Assembly: GCF_003129565.1 (NCBI RefSeq)
Contig: NZ_QETF01000021.1
Span: 1 to 61,708, forward strand
Length of the DNA: 61,708 nt
Direction of reading: 5' to 3'
DNA from: Salibaculum griseiflavum
GTDB lineage: Bacteria; Pseudomonadota; Alphaproteobacteria; Rhodobacterales; Rhodobacteraceae
Both the position numbers and the translations under genes were made by a program. Under the pieces are notes generated by a model. That model did no database searches and was not told the origin of the DNA. It was given only the letters and a program-made list of their open reading frames with translations. Every line of letters starts with the position of its first letter. Positions within the stretch are counted from its first letter, which is position 1. Below are positions 52,961-61,581 of this stretch, in pieces.

Positions 52961-53375
52961 GTTGACAGCCTATTGCGTGTTTCATTTTGTGTCTCATCTT
53001 GTATACAATCTGAAATACGAAACGTCAAATGGTCAAAATATCTATTATATTCAGCTACTTTTGACCAACTTCGCACATCAGGAAAGCCACCAAGGATGCG
53101 AATGACTGCGCGATTCTTCGGCGCATCGAATCCGGAACGCGCATGTTCCGACCATCCGCACAGCCCCACCCGGCCCGAGACATGTCCGTATCGGCCCTGG
53201 GACCGCCCATTCGCTTCGCTGGCGGTGGTGGATCGCAGGTGTTGACCGGCTTTCGTCGCGCGGCAGCCAGGCGAGGCCGGGGGTTGAATTCAATGCTCTC
53301 AAAAACGCCCGATTCCCGCCCTGACATTTACGCGGGCGGGCGCTAGGCTCCGGCCAGGGCATAAGGTGGCGTGGC
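52961..53375. other. Intergenic region between divergent genes, 415 bases
   Basis: The part next to the carbohydrate operon (about 52970-53075) is AT-rich and must hold its promoter and the operator at 52999-53008. The rest is GC-rich, with no gene, RNA or repeat that I can support; short open frames there have no recognisable features. Confidence 0.45.
52999..53008. promoter_or_regulatory. GntR (FadR/FCD) operator candidate
   Basis: TTGTATACAA is a perfect 10-base palindrome 39 bases before the first gene of the carbohydrate operon. It matches the FadR-type consensus with GT and AC half-sites. The regulator encoded in the operon is the obvious binder. Confidence 0.6.
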
Positions 53376-55118
53376 ATGGGCGCGGGGCAGTTTTCCAAGA
53401 TTTTCCTTGTCGGGTTCAACCGCAGCGGCGGCGAATGGTTTCGGGACGTGTTCCAGGCCGCCGGCCTGCGCTGGCGCCATGACCGCACGGGCGAGCTGGC
53501 GGCAAATATCGCCTGGCATGCGCTGGACGACAGCCGCCCGCTGGACCGCTGGCCGCGCCTGCAGGGGGTGTCGGGTCTGCAACGCTGGAACAGGCCCCAC
53601 CTGCCCCGGATCGAGGCCTTTCGCCAGTTCGCCTTTCTGCGCGCGCAGTTTCCCGATGCGCTGTTCATCTACAACGACCGCGACCCGGCGGACTGGATCG
53701 CCAGCCGGTATTTCCATCGCGACGGGCGCTTCGCCGCCTGCGAGGCGCGGGCACGTGGCTGCGAACTCTCCGACCTGCCCGAGCTATGGCTGAAGGACCG
53801 CGCGGCGCACAAGCTGCGCGTGTTGCGGCATTTCGCGGACGACCCCCGGTTCCTGCATTTCGACGTCACGCAAGATGCCGATGAGAAGCTGATCGGCTGG
53901 GCCGCGCCTTGGGTGACGCTGTCCGATCTGCCCGCGGCGCGCGGCATCGAGAGCAGCGCCGACAGTGTCGCCCAGATCGACGCCATGGCTGACGACCTGC
54001 ATGAACGCGCCCGGCAGCCCCGACCCCGGCCCGCCCCCCCGGATATGGATTTCGTCGACCGGATCGCACGCCATTGCCTGGGCCAGATGGCCGAGGGGGG
54101 CGACAATGCCGCACTCAGCAATGCTGCCGCGTTCTGGCGACCGGATGGCACGGTAACAACCCGGCAGGGCAAGCCGCTGCCCCTGCGCCGTGCGCCCACC
54201 GGGCAATTCCTAGCCGAGCATTCAGACCAGGCCCGCGACCGGGTTCAGGCGGTGCTGAACCAGCTTCTGGGCTTTGGGCTGCGGCCGCCGCTGGCGCTCG
54301 ACATGCAGGACGCCCGCGAGATGGGCACCGGCGACCGGCCCGCCCCGGAACAGTCCACGCTGGTCTATAACCGCCGCCCCGGCGCGGCCAACCTGGTGCT
54401 CTGGCCCCTGCCCGGCTATCACGACCTGTTGCCCGAGGGGGCACCCGGGGCGTTTCCGGCTGACGAGGTGCCCTTCGAGGACAAGCCCGATCTGTGCCTT
54501 TGGTATGGCAACCTGACCGGCAAGCCCTTGCCGCATCTTGCGCCTGGCCTGCCCCAGCGACGCATGGCGCATCACTATCTGCGGGCGCTGGCTGCGGGCC
54601 CGGATGCCGGCGCGCGCCGGCAGATCGGCCAGGCCCTTTCGGCGGTCACGCGCTACCGCGTCGTGTCGCGCCTGCACGGGCAACCGGGCTTCGGGATGGG
54701 GTTCGTCCTGCCGCCCAAACATGAAGAGGCCGGCAAGGACCGGATGCTGTCGAAATTCCTTTCCCCGCGCATGCCCGAGACCTGGGTGCAGCAGGGCCGC
54801 TACGTGCTGTCGCTGTCGGGCAACGATACCGGGTCGAACTTCCTGTCCGCCGCGGCTTCGAATGCGGTGGTGCTGAAGGAAGAAGACGAATGGGAGCTGT
54901 TCTACACCGATGCCTTCCGCCCTTGGGAACACTACATCCCCCTCGTGCCCGGCGGTGACGACATCGAGGAGCGGCTGGACTGGGCGCGATCGAACCCGGC
55001 CCGCTGCAAGGAAATCGCGGCGGCGTCCCGTGCGCTTGTGGCGAAATTCGCCGCCCCAGAAACCCGCCGCGCCTGGATGGCGGCGGTCCTGGAGGGGCTG
55101 CGCGCCCGCTACAGGTAG
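53376..55118 (+). CDS. Fusion of sulfotransferase-like and GT90 (CAP10-like) domains
   Basis: The 580-residue protein starts with a sulfotransferase-like P-loop, [20 protein letters not shown], in the place of the PAPS 5'-phosphate loop, and later has [20 protein letters not shown] like the 3'-phosphate site (about residues 95-115). The last 110 residues match the GT90/CAP10 glycosyltransferase end: [20 protein letters not shown], then [15 protein letters not shown], the [14 protein letters not shown] segment and a helix with [12 protein letters not shown]. The central part (about 200-470) would be the rest of the GT90 fold. No signal peptide or membrane helix is visible. It may sulfate and glycosylate a surface glycan. 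It is convergent with xylA, overlapping by 10 bases. Confidence 0.7.
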   Translation: MGAGQFSKIFLVGFNRSGGEWFRDVFQAAGLRWRHDRTGELAANIAWHALDDSRPLDRWPRLQGVSGLQRWNRPHLPRIEAFRQFAFLRAQFPDALFIYNDRDPADWIASRYFHRDGRFAACEARARGCELSDLPELWLKDRAAHKLRVLRHFADDPRFLHFDVTQDADEKLIGWAAPWVTLSDLPAARGIESSADSVAQIDAMADDLHERARQPRPRPAPPDMDFVDRIARHCLGQMAEGGDNAALSNAAAFWRPDGTVTTRQGKPLPLRRAPTGQFLAEHSDQARDRVQAVLNQLLGFGLRPPLALDMQDAREMGTGDRPAPEQSTLVYNRRPGAANLVLWPLPGYHDLLPEGAPGAFPADEVPFEDKPDLCLWYGNLTGKPLPHLAPGLPQRRMAHHYLRALAAGPDAGARRQIGQALSAVTRYRVVSRLHGQPGFGMGFVLPPKHEEAGKDRMLSKFLSPRMPETWVQQGRYVLSLSGNDTGSNFLSAAASNAVVLKEEDEWELFYTDAFRPWEHYIPLVPGGDDIEERLDWARSNPARCKEIAAASRALVAKFAAPETRRAWMAAVLEGLRARYR

Positions 55119-56416
55119 CGGTTCACGAGGTTTTCAAGGCGTTCCTGCTTGCCCGAGCGCGGTTCGGGGCGAATGTCGCGTTCGATCACGCACTCCTCGC
55201 ATTGCTCAAGCGTGGCATGGTGCAGCAGCGCCTGAGCATCCTCGGAGTCCCAGCCCGCGTAGCGCTCTGCGCGCAGGGCTTCCAGCTTGCCGTCCTCAAG
55301 CATCGCCGCCGCGGCCTTCAGGCCCGCCGCGCAGACATCCATACCCCCCACATGCGCCGCGATCAGGTCTTCGGGGTCCAGTGATTGCCGCCGCAGCTTG
55401 GCATCGAAATTGGTGCCGCCGGTGGTGAAGCCGCCCGCCTTGAGGATCTCGTAATAGGCCAGCGCCACCTCGGGGGTGTTGTTGGGGAACTGGTCGGTGT
55501 CCCAGCCCGATTGGTAATCGTTGCGGTTCATGTCGATCGACCCCAGCACGCCGAGGGACGCCGCCAGCGCCAGCTCATGCTCGAAACTGTGCCCGGCCAG
55601 GATCGCGTGACCCTGTTCGATGTTCAGCTTCACATGGTCAGTCAGGTCGAAGTCCCTGAGGAACCCATAGACGGTGGCCACGTCGTAATCGTACTGGTGC
55701 TTGGATGGCTCCTGCGGTTTCGGTTCGATCAGGATCGTGCCCTGGAAACCGATCCGTTCCTTGTAGTCGACAACCATTTGCAGGAAGCGGCCCGCCTGCT
55801 GGCGTTCGCGTTTCAGGTCGGTGTTGAGCAAGGTTTCATAGCCCTCGCGCCCGCCCCAGAGCACGTAGTTCTGGCCCCCGAGACGGTGCGTGGCATCGAG
55901 GCAGGCCTTTACGGTCGCGCCTGCATAGGCAAAGACATCCGGGTCGGGGTTGGTGGCCGCGCCCGACATCCAGCGGCGGTGGCTGAACATGTTGGCCGTC
56001 CCCCAAAGAAGCCCGACGCCGGTGTCCTCCATCTTGACGCCGAAATAGTCGATCATCTCGTCCAGCCGCGCCTTGCTTTCAGCGAAATTCTCGCCCTCGG
56101 GGCGGATATCGGCATCGTGCCAGCAGAAGAATGGCACACCGAGGATGCGGAACATCTCGAAGGCGGCATCGGCCTTTATCCGGGCGGTTTCCATGCTGTC
56201 CTGCGGGTGCCAGGGCCGGAGGAAGGTCTGCCCGCCGAAGGGGTCGCCGCCCTCCCATGCAAAGGAATGCCAATAGGCCACCGCGAAGCGCAAATGGTCC
56301 TTCATCGGCTTGCCCATCACCACCTCGTCGGGGTTGTAGTGGCGGAAGGCTAAATCGTTTTCGGAGCCAGGCCCCTCGTAGCGGATCGGGTCGATGCCCT
56401 CGAAGAAATCGGTCAT
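55109..56416 (-). CDS. xylA: Xylose isomerase
   Basis: The 435-residue enzyme converts D-xylose to D-xylulose. It has the catalytic HDADIRPEG segment (H100, D103), [35 protein letters not shown] and [15 protein letters not shown]. The ATG at 56416 is chosen because [18 protein letters not shown] starts the family; upstream codons run over the intergenic hairpin. No xylulokinase adjoins it. The GH43 xylosidase at 18-20 kb could supply its substrate. Confidence 0.96.
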   Translation of the reverse strand: MTDFFEGIDPIRYEGPGSENDLAFRHYNPDEVVMGKPMKDHLRFAVAYWHSFAWEGGDPFGGQTFLRPWHPQDSMETARIKADAAFEMFRILGVPFFCWHDADIRPEGENFAESKARLDEMIDYFGVKMEDTGVGLLWGTANMFSHRRWMSGAATNPDPDVFAYAGATVKACLDATHRLGGQNYVLWGGREGYETLLNTDLKRERQQAGRFLQMVVDYKERIGFQGTILIEPKPQEPSKHQYDYDVATVYGFLRDFDLTDHVKLNIEQGHAILAGHSFEHELALAASLGVLGSIDMNRNDYQSGWDTDQFPNNTPEVALAYYEILKAGGFTTGGTNFDAKLRRQSLDPEDLIAAHVGGMDVCAAGLKAAAAMLEDGKLEALRAERYAGWDSEDAQALLHHATLEQCEECVIERDIRPEPRSGKQERLENLVNRYL

Positions 56417-56510
56417 GTCGGATGGTCCCTGCGGTTCGTCCCCGGCGGTTCGGCGCGGATGGGCCATACTGGGCACAAGCCCGGACACAGGTCAACCGTT
56501 AGGGCTAACA

Positions 56511-56533
56511 GGGGGCGGCGCGCGGCCGCCCCC
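56511..56533 (-). terminator. GC-rich hairpin after the aminotransferase gene
   Basis: GGGGGCGGC and GCCGCCCCC form a perfect 9-bp stem with a 5-base loop 7 bases beyond the aminotransferase stop codon. No T-run follows on the minus strand, so it may stabilise or end the gabD-aminotransferase transcript. Confidence 0.45.
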
Positions 56534-56540
56534 TTCGGCT

Positions 56541-57911
56541 TCAGCCAAGCACCTTGGCAATAGCCTTGGCGGTCTTGCAGGCGATCTCGTCCGCCTCGTC
56601 GCGGGTCAGGCAGAAGGGCGGCGCAAAGCCGATGATATCACCCTGCGGCATGGCGCGGGCGATGATGCCCTGGTCCAGCAGCGCGGCCGCGATGGACGGG
56701 CCGACCTTGTCGGCCGCGTCGAAAAAGGTGCGGCTGTCGCGGTCCTTGACCAGTTCCACGGCGCAGAGCATCCCCTCGCCGCGCACTTCACCGACATTTG
56801 CATGCCCGCCCACGGCCTCGGCCATGACCTTGTTCAGGTAGGCGCCGGTTTCGCCCGCGTTCTGCACCAGGTTCAGCTCGTCGATCAGCTTGAGGTTGGC
56901 CACCCCGGCCGCTGCCCCGATCGGGTGCGCCGAATAGGTCCAGCCGTGGCCGATGGGGCCGTTTTCATCCGTGCCCTGTTCCAGGACCTTCCAGACCTTG
57001 TCGCCAACGATGGAGCCCGAAAGCGGTGCATAGGCGCTGGTCAGGCCCTTGGCGATGGTGATGATATCCGGCTCGATCCCGTAATGGGTGGACCCGAACA
57101 TCGAGCCAAGCCGACCGAACCCGGTCACGACCTCGTCGGCGATGAGCAGGATATCGTGCTTTTTCAGCACGGCCTGGATCGCCTCCCAATAGCCGGCGGG
57201 CGGCGGGACGATGCCACCGGTGCCCAGGACAGGCTCACCGATGAAGGCGGCGATGGTATCGGGGCCCTCGCGCTCGATCAGCGCTTCCAACTCGGAGGCG
57301 CAATAGGCGGTGAAGGCCTCTTCGCTCATGTCGAGGTTGGGCCGGCGGTAGTAGTAGGGCGCATCCGTATGGATCACCTGCGCCAGCGGCAGGTCGAATT
57401 TCTTGTGGAAGAGTTCCAGCCCGGTCAGCGAGCCCGTCACAAGACCCGAGCCGTGATAGCCGCGCCACCGGCTGATGATCTTCTTCTTTTCCGGGCGGCC
57501 AAGGATGTTGTTGTAATACCAGATCAGTTTCACATTGGTCTCGTTCGCGTCGGACCCGCCAAGGCCGAAATAGACCTTGGACATGCCTTCAGGCGCGCGA
57601 TCCAGGATCATCTTGGACAGTGTGATCGAGGCCTCGGTGCCGTGGCCCACATAGGAGTGGTAATAGGCCAGTTCCTTCGCCTGTTCGGAAATCGCCTCGG
57701 CGATGTCCTGACGGCCATAGCCCACGTTCACGCAGTAGAGCCCGGCAAAGGCATCCAGCAAACGGTTGCCCTCGCGATCTTCGATATGGCAGCCCTGCCC
57801 GCCCGTGACCACGCGCTGCGGAACCTCGCCCCGGGCAAAGCCGGCAAGGTGGGTCGAGGGATGGAAGAAATTTTCCCGATCCCATTGTTCAAGCATGTCA
57901 TTCTTCAGCAT
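56541..57911 (-). CDS. Class III aminotransferase (GABA/putrescine type)
   Basis: The 456-residue PLP enzyme has HPSTHLAGFARG at the start, LYCVNVGYGRQDIAEAISEQ, KVYFGLGGSDANETNVKLIW, LIADEVVTGFGR and the lysine-bearing IAKGLTSAYAPLSG near residue 285. Blocks match omega-amino acid:pyruvate and putrescine aminotransferases (SpuC-like). With gabD upstream it should turn GABA or putrescine-derived amines into semialdehyde. It is 63 bases downstream of gabD. Confidence 0.88.
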   Translation of the reverse strand: MLKNDMLEQWDRENFFHPSTHLAGFARGEVPQRVVTGGQGCHIEDREGNRLLDAFAGLYCVNVGYGRQDIAEAISEQAKELAYYHSYVGHGTEASITLSKMILDRAPEGMSKVYFGLGGSDANETNVKLIWYYNNILGRPEKKKIISRWRGYHGSGLVTGSLTGLELFHKKFDLPLAQVIHTDAPYYYRRPNLDMSEEAFTAYCASELEALIEREGPDTIAAFIGEPVLGTGGIVPPPAGYWEAIQAVLKKHDILLIADEVVTGFGRLGSMFGSTHYGIEPDIITIAKGLTSAYAPLSGSIVGDKVWKVLEQGTDENGPIGHGWTYSAHPIGAAAGVANLKLIDELNLVQNAGETGAYLNKVMAEAVGGHANVGEVRGEGMLCAVELVKDRDSRTFFDAADKVGPSIAAALLDQGIIARAMPQGDIIGFAPPFCLTRDEADEIACKTAKAIAKVLG

Positions 57912-57974
57912 TTTGTCTTTCCCTTCTTCGGGGCGAAGGAAATTCAGGAAATTCCTTGCCCGCTTCTTCCATCG

Positions 57975-59450
57975 TCATGCCCAGTCGCGGCAGACGTATT
58001 TCAATTCCATGAATTCTTCCATGCCGCGCCGCGCCCCTTCGCGGCCAAGCCCGGATTGCTTGGTGCCGCCAAAGGGGATCGGGGCGCCGGTGACCTTGGT
58101 GCGGTTGACCGCAACCATGCCGAATTGCAGGGCCCGGCTGACGCGGTAGATGCGGCGCGGATCGAGGCTGTGCAGATAGGCGACCAGCCCGTATTCGGTG
58201 GCATTGGCGCGGGTCACGACCTCTTCCTCGGTGTCGAAAGGCGTGATTGCCGCGACGGGGCCGAAGGTTTCCTCGGACATGATTGCAGCGCCATCGGGAA
58301 CATCGGTCAACACCGTCGGCGCATAGAACAGCGGGCCAAGGTCCAGCCGCGCGCCGCCGCAGGCCAGAGTGGCGCCCATTTCCAGCGCATCGGCAACCTG
58401 CTCTTCCTGCTTCTGCACCGCCTTTTCGTTCATCAGCGGGCCGATATCGGGATCGTCCATGCCCTGCCCCACGCTCAGCGCCTTGGTCGCCTTGGTGAAT
58501 TTCTCGCAGAAGGCATCATAGACCGGCCGCTCCACATAGATCCGGTTCGCGCCCAGGCAGTCCTGCCCCGAGGTGGCGAATTTCGCCTTGATGGTTTCGG
58601 CCACCGCCTCATCAAGGTCGCAGCCCTTGAAGACGATAACCGGGGCATGGCCGCCCAGTTCCAGCACCAGTTTCTTTACCGTGTCGGCGGATTGACGATA
58701 GAGCAGCCGCCCCACCTCTGTGGACCCAGTAAAGGACAGGGCCCGCACGCGGCTGTCCTGTGTCCAGGGCTCCACGATCGTCGGTGCATCGCCGGTGACC
58801 ACGTTGAACACACCCGCCGGAAGGCCTGCGCGCTCGGCCAGCTCGGCCAGGGCAAGGGCGGAAAAGGGGGTTTCGACGCTGGGATGCGCGACCACGGTGC
58901 AGCCCGCCGCCAGTGCCGCGGCGGCCTTGCGGGTCAGCATGGCCGACGGGAAGTTCCACGGCGTGATCAGCGCCGCCACGCCCACCGGCTCCAACCAGAG
59001 TTCGACCTCGGCATCGGGCAGATGGCTGGTTACGCCTTCGACATTGGGGCGCTTGGTCTCTTCGGCATAATACTCGACGAAGGAAGCCGCATAGTCGATT
59101 TCGCCCCGCGCTTCCGAGAGTGGCTTGCCCTGCTCGGCCACCATGATCCGGGCCAGGTCCTCCTTGTGTTCCATCATCAAGTCGAACCAGCGGCGCAGAA
59201 TGGCGGCGCGGTCCTGCGGCAGGGTCATGGACCACCCGGCAAAGGCCGCCTCGGCGGCATCCACCGCAGCAACGGCCTCTGCCCCCGACAGGGCAGCGAC
59301 ATGGCCAACAACCTGACCGCTGGCCGGATCGGTCACAGGTTGCGTCGCACCATCGCTGGCGGCCTCCCACTTGCCGCCGATATAGGAAAAGGACCGCAGC
59401 AGCCTCGCATCGGTCAATTGCGGTGAGGCAACACGAAAATCGTCTGGCAT
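57975..59450 (-). CDS. gabD: NAD(P)-dependent succinate-semialdehyde dehydrogenase
   Basis: The 491-residue aldehyde dehydrogenase contains TPWNFPSAMLTRKAAAALAA (cofactor), FTGSTEVGRLLY, the catalytic glutamate in LVLELGGHAPVIVF and the cysteine in SGQDCLGANRIYV. The motif set fits GabD, oxidising succinate semialdehyde to succinate. It lies between lrp and the aminotransferase on the same strand. Confidence 0.92.
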   Translation of the reverse strand: MPDDFRVASPQLTDARLLRSFSYIGGKWEAASDGATQPVTDPASGQVVGHVAALSGAEAVAAVDAAEAAFAGWSMTLPQDRAAILRRWFDLMMEHKEDLARIMVAEQGKPLSEARGEIDYAASFVEYYAEETKRPNVEGVTSHLPDAEVELWLEPVGVAALITPWNFPSAMLTRKAAAALAAGCTVVAHPSVETPFSALALAELAERAGLPAGVFNVVTGDAPTIVEPWTQDSRVRALSFTGSTEVGRLLYRQSADTVKKLVLELGGHAPVIVFKGCDLDEAVAETIKAKFATSGQDCLGANRIYVERPVYDAFCEKFTKATKALSVGQGMDDPDIGPLMNEKAVQKQEEQVADALEMGATLACGGARLDLGPLFYAPTVLTDVPDGAAIMSEETFGPVAAITPFDTEEEVVTRANATEYGLVAYLHSLDPRRIYRVSRALQFGMVAVNRTKVTGAPIPFGGTKQSGLGREGARRGMEEFMELKYVCRDWA

Positions 59451-59582
59451 GACGCACTCCTTCGGCCAATCTGTTGGAATGAAGACAGGCTAGACGATCA
59501 AGGGCAGAGGATGTGCCCGAGTTGCCTGCCCCGAACCGACGATCCGTCGCGGCAAAGCCCGGTTATCAGAGGATTTCTCGGA

Positions 59583-60119
59583 TCAATCCGGGATGCGTGC
59601 CGGACGGTCGATCACCGGTTTGGTCACGATGTAGCCGAAGTAGCGGTCGATCCCGACATCGCCCTCCAGCAACGCATCCATGAGCCGCTGATAGGCGTCC
59701 ACGTCCTCGACCACCAGCCGCAGCATGTAATCGACACCACCGCCCAGCGCCCAGCAGGTGCAGACCTCGGGCCGGGACTCCATTTCTTTTTCGAAACGGC
59801 GGAAATCCTCGGCCCGGTGGTTGGACAACGTGATCTCCACCAGAACTTCGGTCATGGGCGCGATCCGACGCAGGTCGACCTCGGCCCGATACCCGGTGAT
59901 CAGCCCCGCTTTCTCCAGCTTCTTCATCCGGTCATGGGCGGGCGTGGGGGAAAGATTGACGGCCTCGGCAAGGGCCACCTTGGTCATCCGCCCCTGCCGC
60001 TGCAACTGACGCAGAATGGCGCGGTCATACCGGTCGAGTTTCGGATTGGACGACAACGAGAGAACTCCCGGCTCGGTTTTGGACGGATACCGCGCCACCC
60101 TGCCGACGGAAGCGCCCAT
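59583..60119 (-). CDS. Lrp/AsnC-family transcriptional regulator
   Basis: The 178-residue protein has the Lrp helix-turn-helix (LDRYDRAILRQLQRQGRMTK, ALAEAVNLSPTPAHDRMKKL) and a RAM ligand-binding domain from about residue 85 (EVCTCWALGGGVDYMLRLVV). The N-terminus before LDRYDRAIL is about 28 residues longer than usual; a TTG start nearer the helix-turn-helix (60060 or close) cannot be excluded. It precedes gabD by 132 bases on the same strand and probably responds to an amino acid or amine to control it. Confidence 0.88.
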   Translation of the reverse strand: MGASVGRVARYPSKTEPGVLSLSSNPKLDRYDRAILRQLQRQGRMTKVALAEAVNLSPTPAHDRMKKLEKAGLITGYRAEVDLRRIAPMTEVLVEITLSNHRAEDFRRFEKEMESRPEVCTCWALGGGVDYMLRLVVEDVDAYQRLMDALLEGDVGIDRYFGYIVTKPVIDRPARIPD

Positions 60120-60270
60120 GTCAAGAACCAGCCCCGGTCCGACCCCGGTGCCGTGCCGCGTTGGAACGCCTCTTGCATGCCATGCCGTCCTGCGGGATTG
60201 AACCGTATGCTACTTACCGCGACCAAAGCGTGACCGCAGTGTCCAATCTCGCCGGTCGAAGAAGCAACAA

Positions 60271-61011
60271 ATGCGACGTTTAGCCTGCAACCGGCTCGCT
60301 ACCCTTGGATCGGCAGTGGTCAAGAAATGGACGAGACCGAGTGATGACCAAAACGCCGAAGGCGCCTATCCCGTTCAGGACCAGCGGTGGAGCAGCCAGT
60401 TCATAACTCTCTTCATTCTCGGTGCATCGAGGTCAGGTAAAACGCTATTGGAAAGCATGCTTTCCGGAATCCCGACGGTGCAGCCGCCGCTCTATGAGTT
60501 CATCAAGAACCCGCCCGACGACAGCGGTGCCCTTTCAATCGAGCAGGTTTTCCACATCACGCACGACGAACTTGTCGAACATGGCAAGCGGGTGGTCACG
60601 CCAACCAACCCCCATAGCTTGCCGCGACTCCCATTCCTGGCGGACAGATTGCCCAATGCTGTTTTCGTCTTCGTTCAGCGTGATCCGGTCGATCTTGGGG
60701 CGAAGATCTTCTCGAAAAACCACATGCAAAGCACCGAATATGCTTATGATCCGAAGGCGATGATGGCGTATATCGAGGCCTATAACGATGCTTCGGCCAG
60801 ATTCATGGAAAGGCATGGCAGCCATTCCGTTGTTTTGCGGTTCGAGGATCTGCTCGACGACCCCGTCAGTGCCATAAAGCGGATCGGCGTGTTTTCGGCC
60901 GATGAACTGCAAAGCATAAACATCGTGGATTCACCCTCGGACCAATTGCGCAGCAGCCTGTATCGCGCGCATTTTCGCGCGCTCTTGCAAGCGTCTCCAG
61001 ACGTGCGTTGA
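60271..61011 (+). CDS. Sulfotransferase-like protein
   Basis: The 246-residue protein has a PAPS P-loop-like motif, FILGASRSGKTLLESMLSGI (about residues 49-68), and a 3'-phosphate-like segment FVFVQRDPVDLGAKIFSKNH (about 131-150), followed by VVLRFEDLLDDPVSAIKRIG. This fits the Sulfotransfer_1/3 family. The acceptor is unknown. The start is uncertain because upstream sequence is less GC-rich and no strong ribosome binding site is present. Confidence 0.75.
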   Translation: MRRLACNRLATLGSAVVKKWTRPSDDQNAEGAYPVQDQRWSSQFITLFILGASRSGKTLLESMLSGIPTVQPPLYEFIKNPPDDSGALSIEQVFHITHDELVEHGKRVVTPTNPHSLPRLPFLADRLPNAVFVFVQRDPVDLGAKIFSKNHMQSTEYAYDPKAMMAYIEAYNDASARFMERHGSHSVVLRFEDLLDDPVSAIKRIGVFSADELQSINIVDSPSDQLRSSLYRAHFRALLQASPDVR

Positions 61012-61345
61012 TCATGCGCCATGGCGTTTGATCGGACCCTGGGTACAGCCTTTCGCAGGCTGACGCTTCCACCGGATCGCAAATCATCTCTGGACATCCC
61101 TCTTCGCATGGCCACTTTCTCGGCCTTGACAGACATCGAAACCCTCGGACAGGACGTTTGCAGGGGCAGCTGGCACTAGGCAGAGCGCTATCAGTAATGC
61201 AAATCCAAGTGCCGTGCTCGAAAGAGCGCGAGGGCAGACGGCCAAGTTTCGCAGCGACGGAATGATATCTCAGAGATTCCCGAAAGTGCACACATCGCAC
61301 ACATCAACGCTCTGTATGCGGCAGGGCATCTTTCAACAGTTCTAG
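61012..61345. other. Noncoding stretch, 334 bases
   Basis: No gene or RNA is supported here. The stretch lies between the sulfotransferase-like gene and the tRNA-Phe fragment. Composition falls to nearer 50 % GC to the right, consistent with decaying DNA next to an integration site. Confidence 0.4.
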
Positions 61346-61390
61346 TGGTGCCCGGGGGCGGAATCGAACCACCGACACGAGGATTTTCAA
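61346..61390 (-). tRNA. 3' fragment of tRNA-Phe(GAA), attachment-site remnant
   Basis: On the minus strand the last 45 bases of a tRNA are present: the anticodon loop TTGAAAA, the 3' half of the anticodon stem, the variable loop GTGTC, a complete T arm (GGTGG-TTCGATT-CCGCC), the 3' acceptor strand and CCA. The 5' half is missing: upstream bases do not form the anticodon or D stems. This is the usual trace of a tyrosine-recombinase element that crosses over in the anticodon loop and restores the 3' end. It is not a functional tRNA. Confidence 0.8.
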
Positions 61391-61581
61391 GACTTGCGTT
61401 ATTTTTAAGTTCTTGAAATTAAATGGATATTTAGCGCGAAAACGAGGTGTGCGATATAATGTGCGATGCTGCGCTAGCACTATCGTAACGCAAAACACTG
61501 TGTTCAACACAGTAAACCAAAACACTGTGTTTGACCACAGTGTTCGCACATAGTTGTGGAAACACAGTCTCGCCACACACT
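61391..61581. mobile_element. AT-rich end of an integrated element with dyad and direct repeats
   Basis: Beyond the tRNA fragment the sequence is AT-rich and unlike the core chromosome. CAAAACACTGTGTT occurs twice (61491-61504 and 61518-61531). The first copy leads a dyad ACTGTGTT-C-AACACAGT (61497-61513), the second a dyad AACACTGTG-6-CACAGTGTT (61521-61544). GTGCGAT also occurs twice near 61449 and 61461. Repeats of this kind next to an attachment site suit arm-type integrase/excisionase sites or a repressor operator. Confidence 0.55.

Noticed and set aside
53100-53370. Short open frames between the carbohydrate operon and the sulfotransferase-GT90 gene
   Set aside because: No ribosome binding site, no conserved motif and overlapping frames on both strands; treated as noncoding.
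56394-59426. A 1010-codon plus-strand open frame
   Set aside because: It lies antisense to the aminotransferase and gabD genes, which have full family motifs. It contains no recognisable domain and reflects high GC codon bias read backwards.
61346-61390. A functional tRNA-Phe gene
   Set aside because: No D arm, 5' acceptor strand or 5' anticodon stem can be formed from the adjoining bases.
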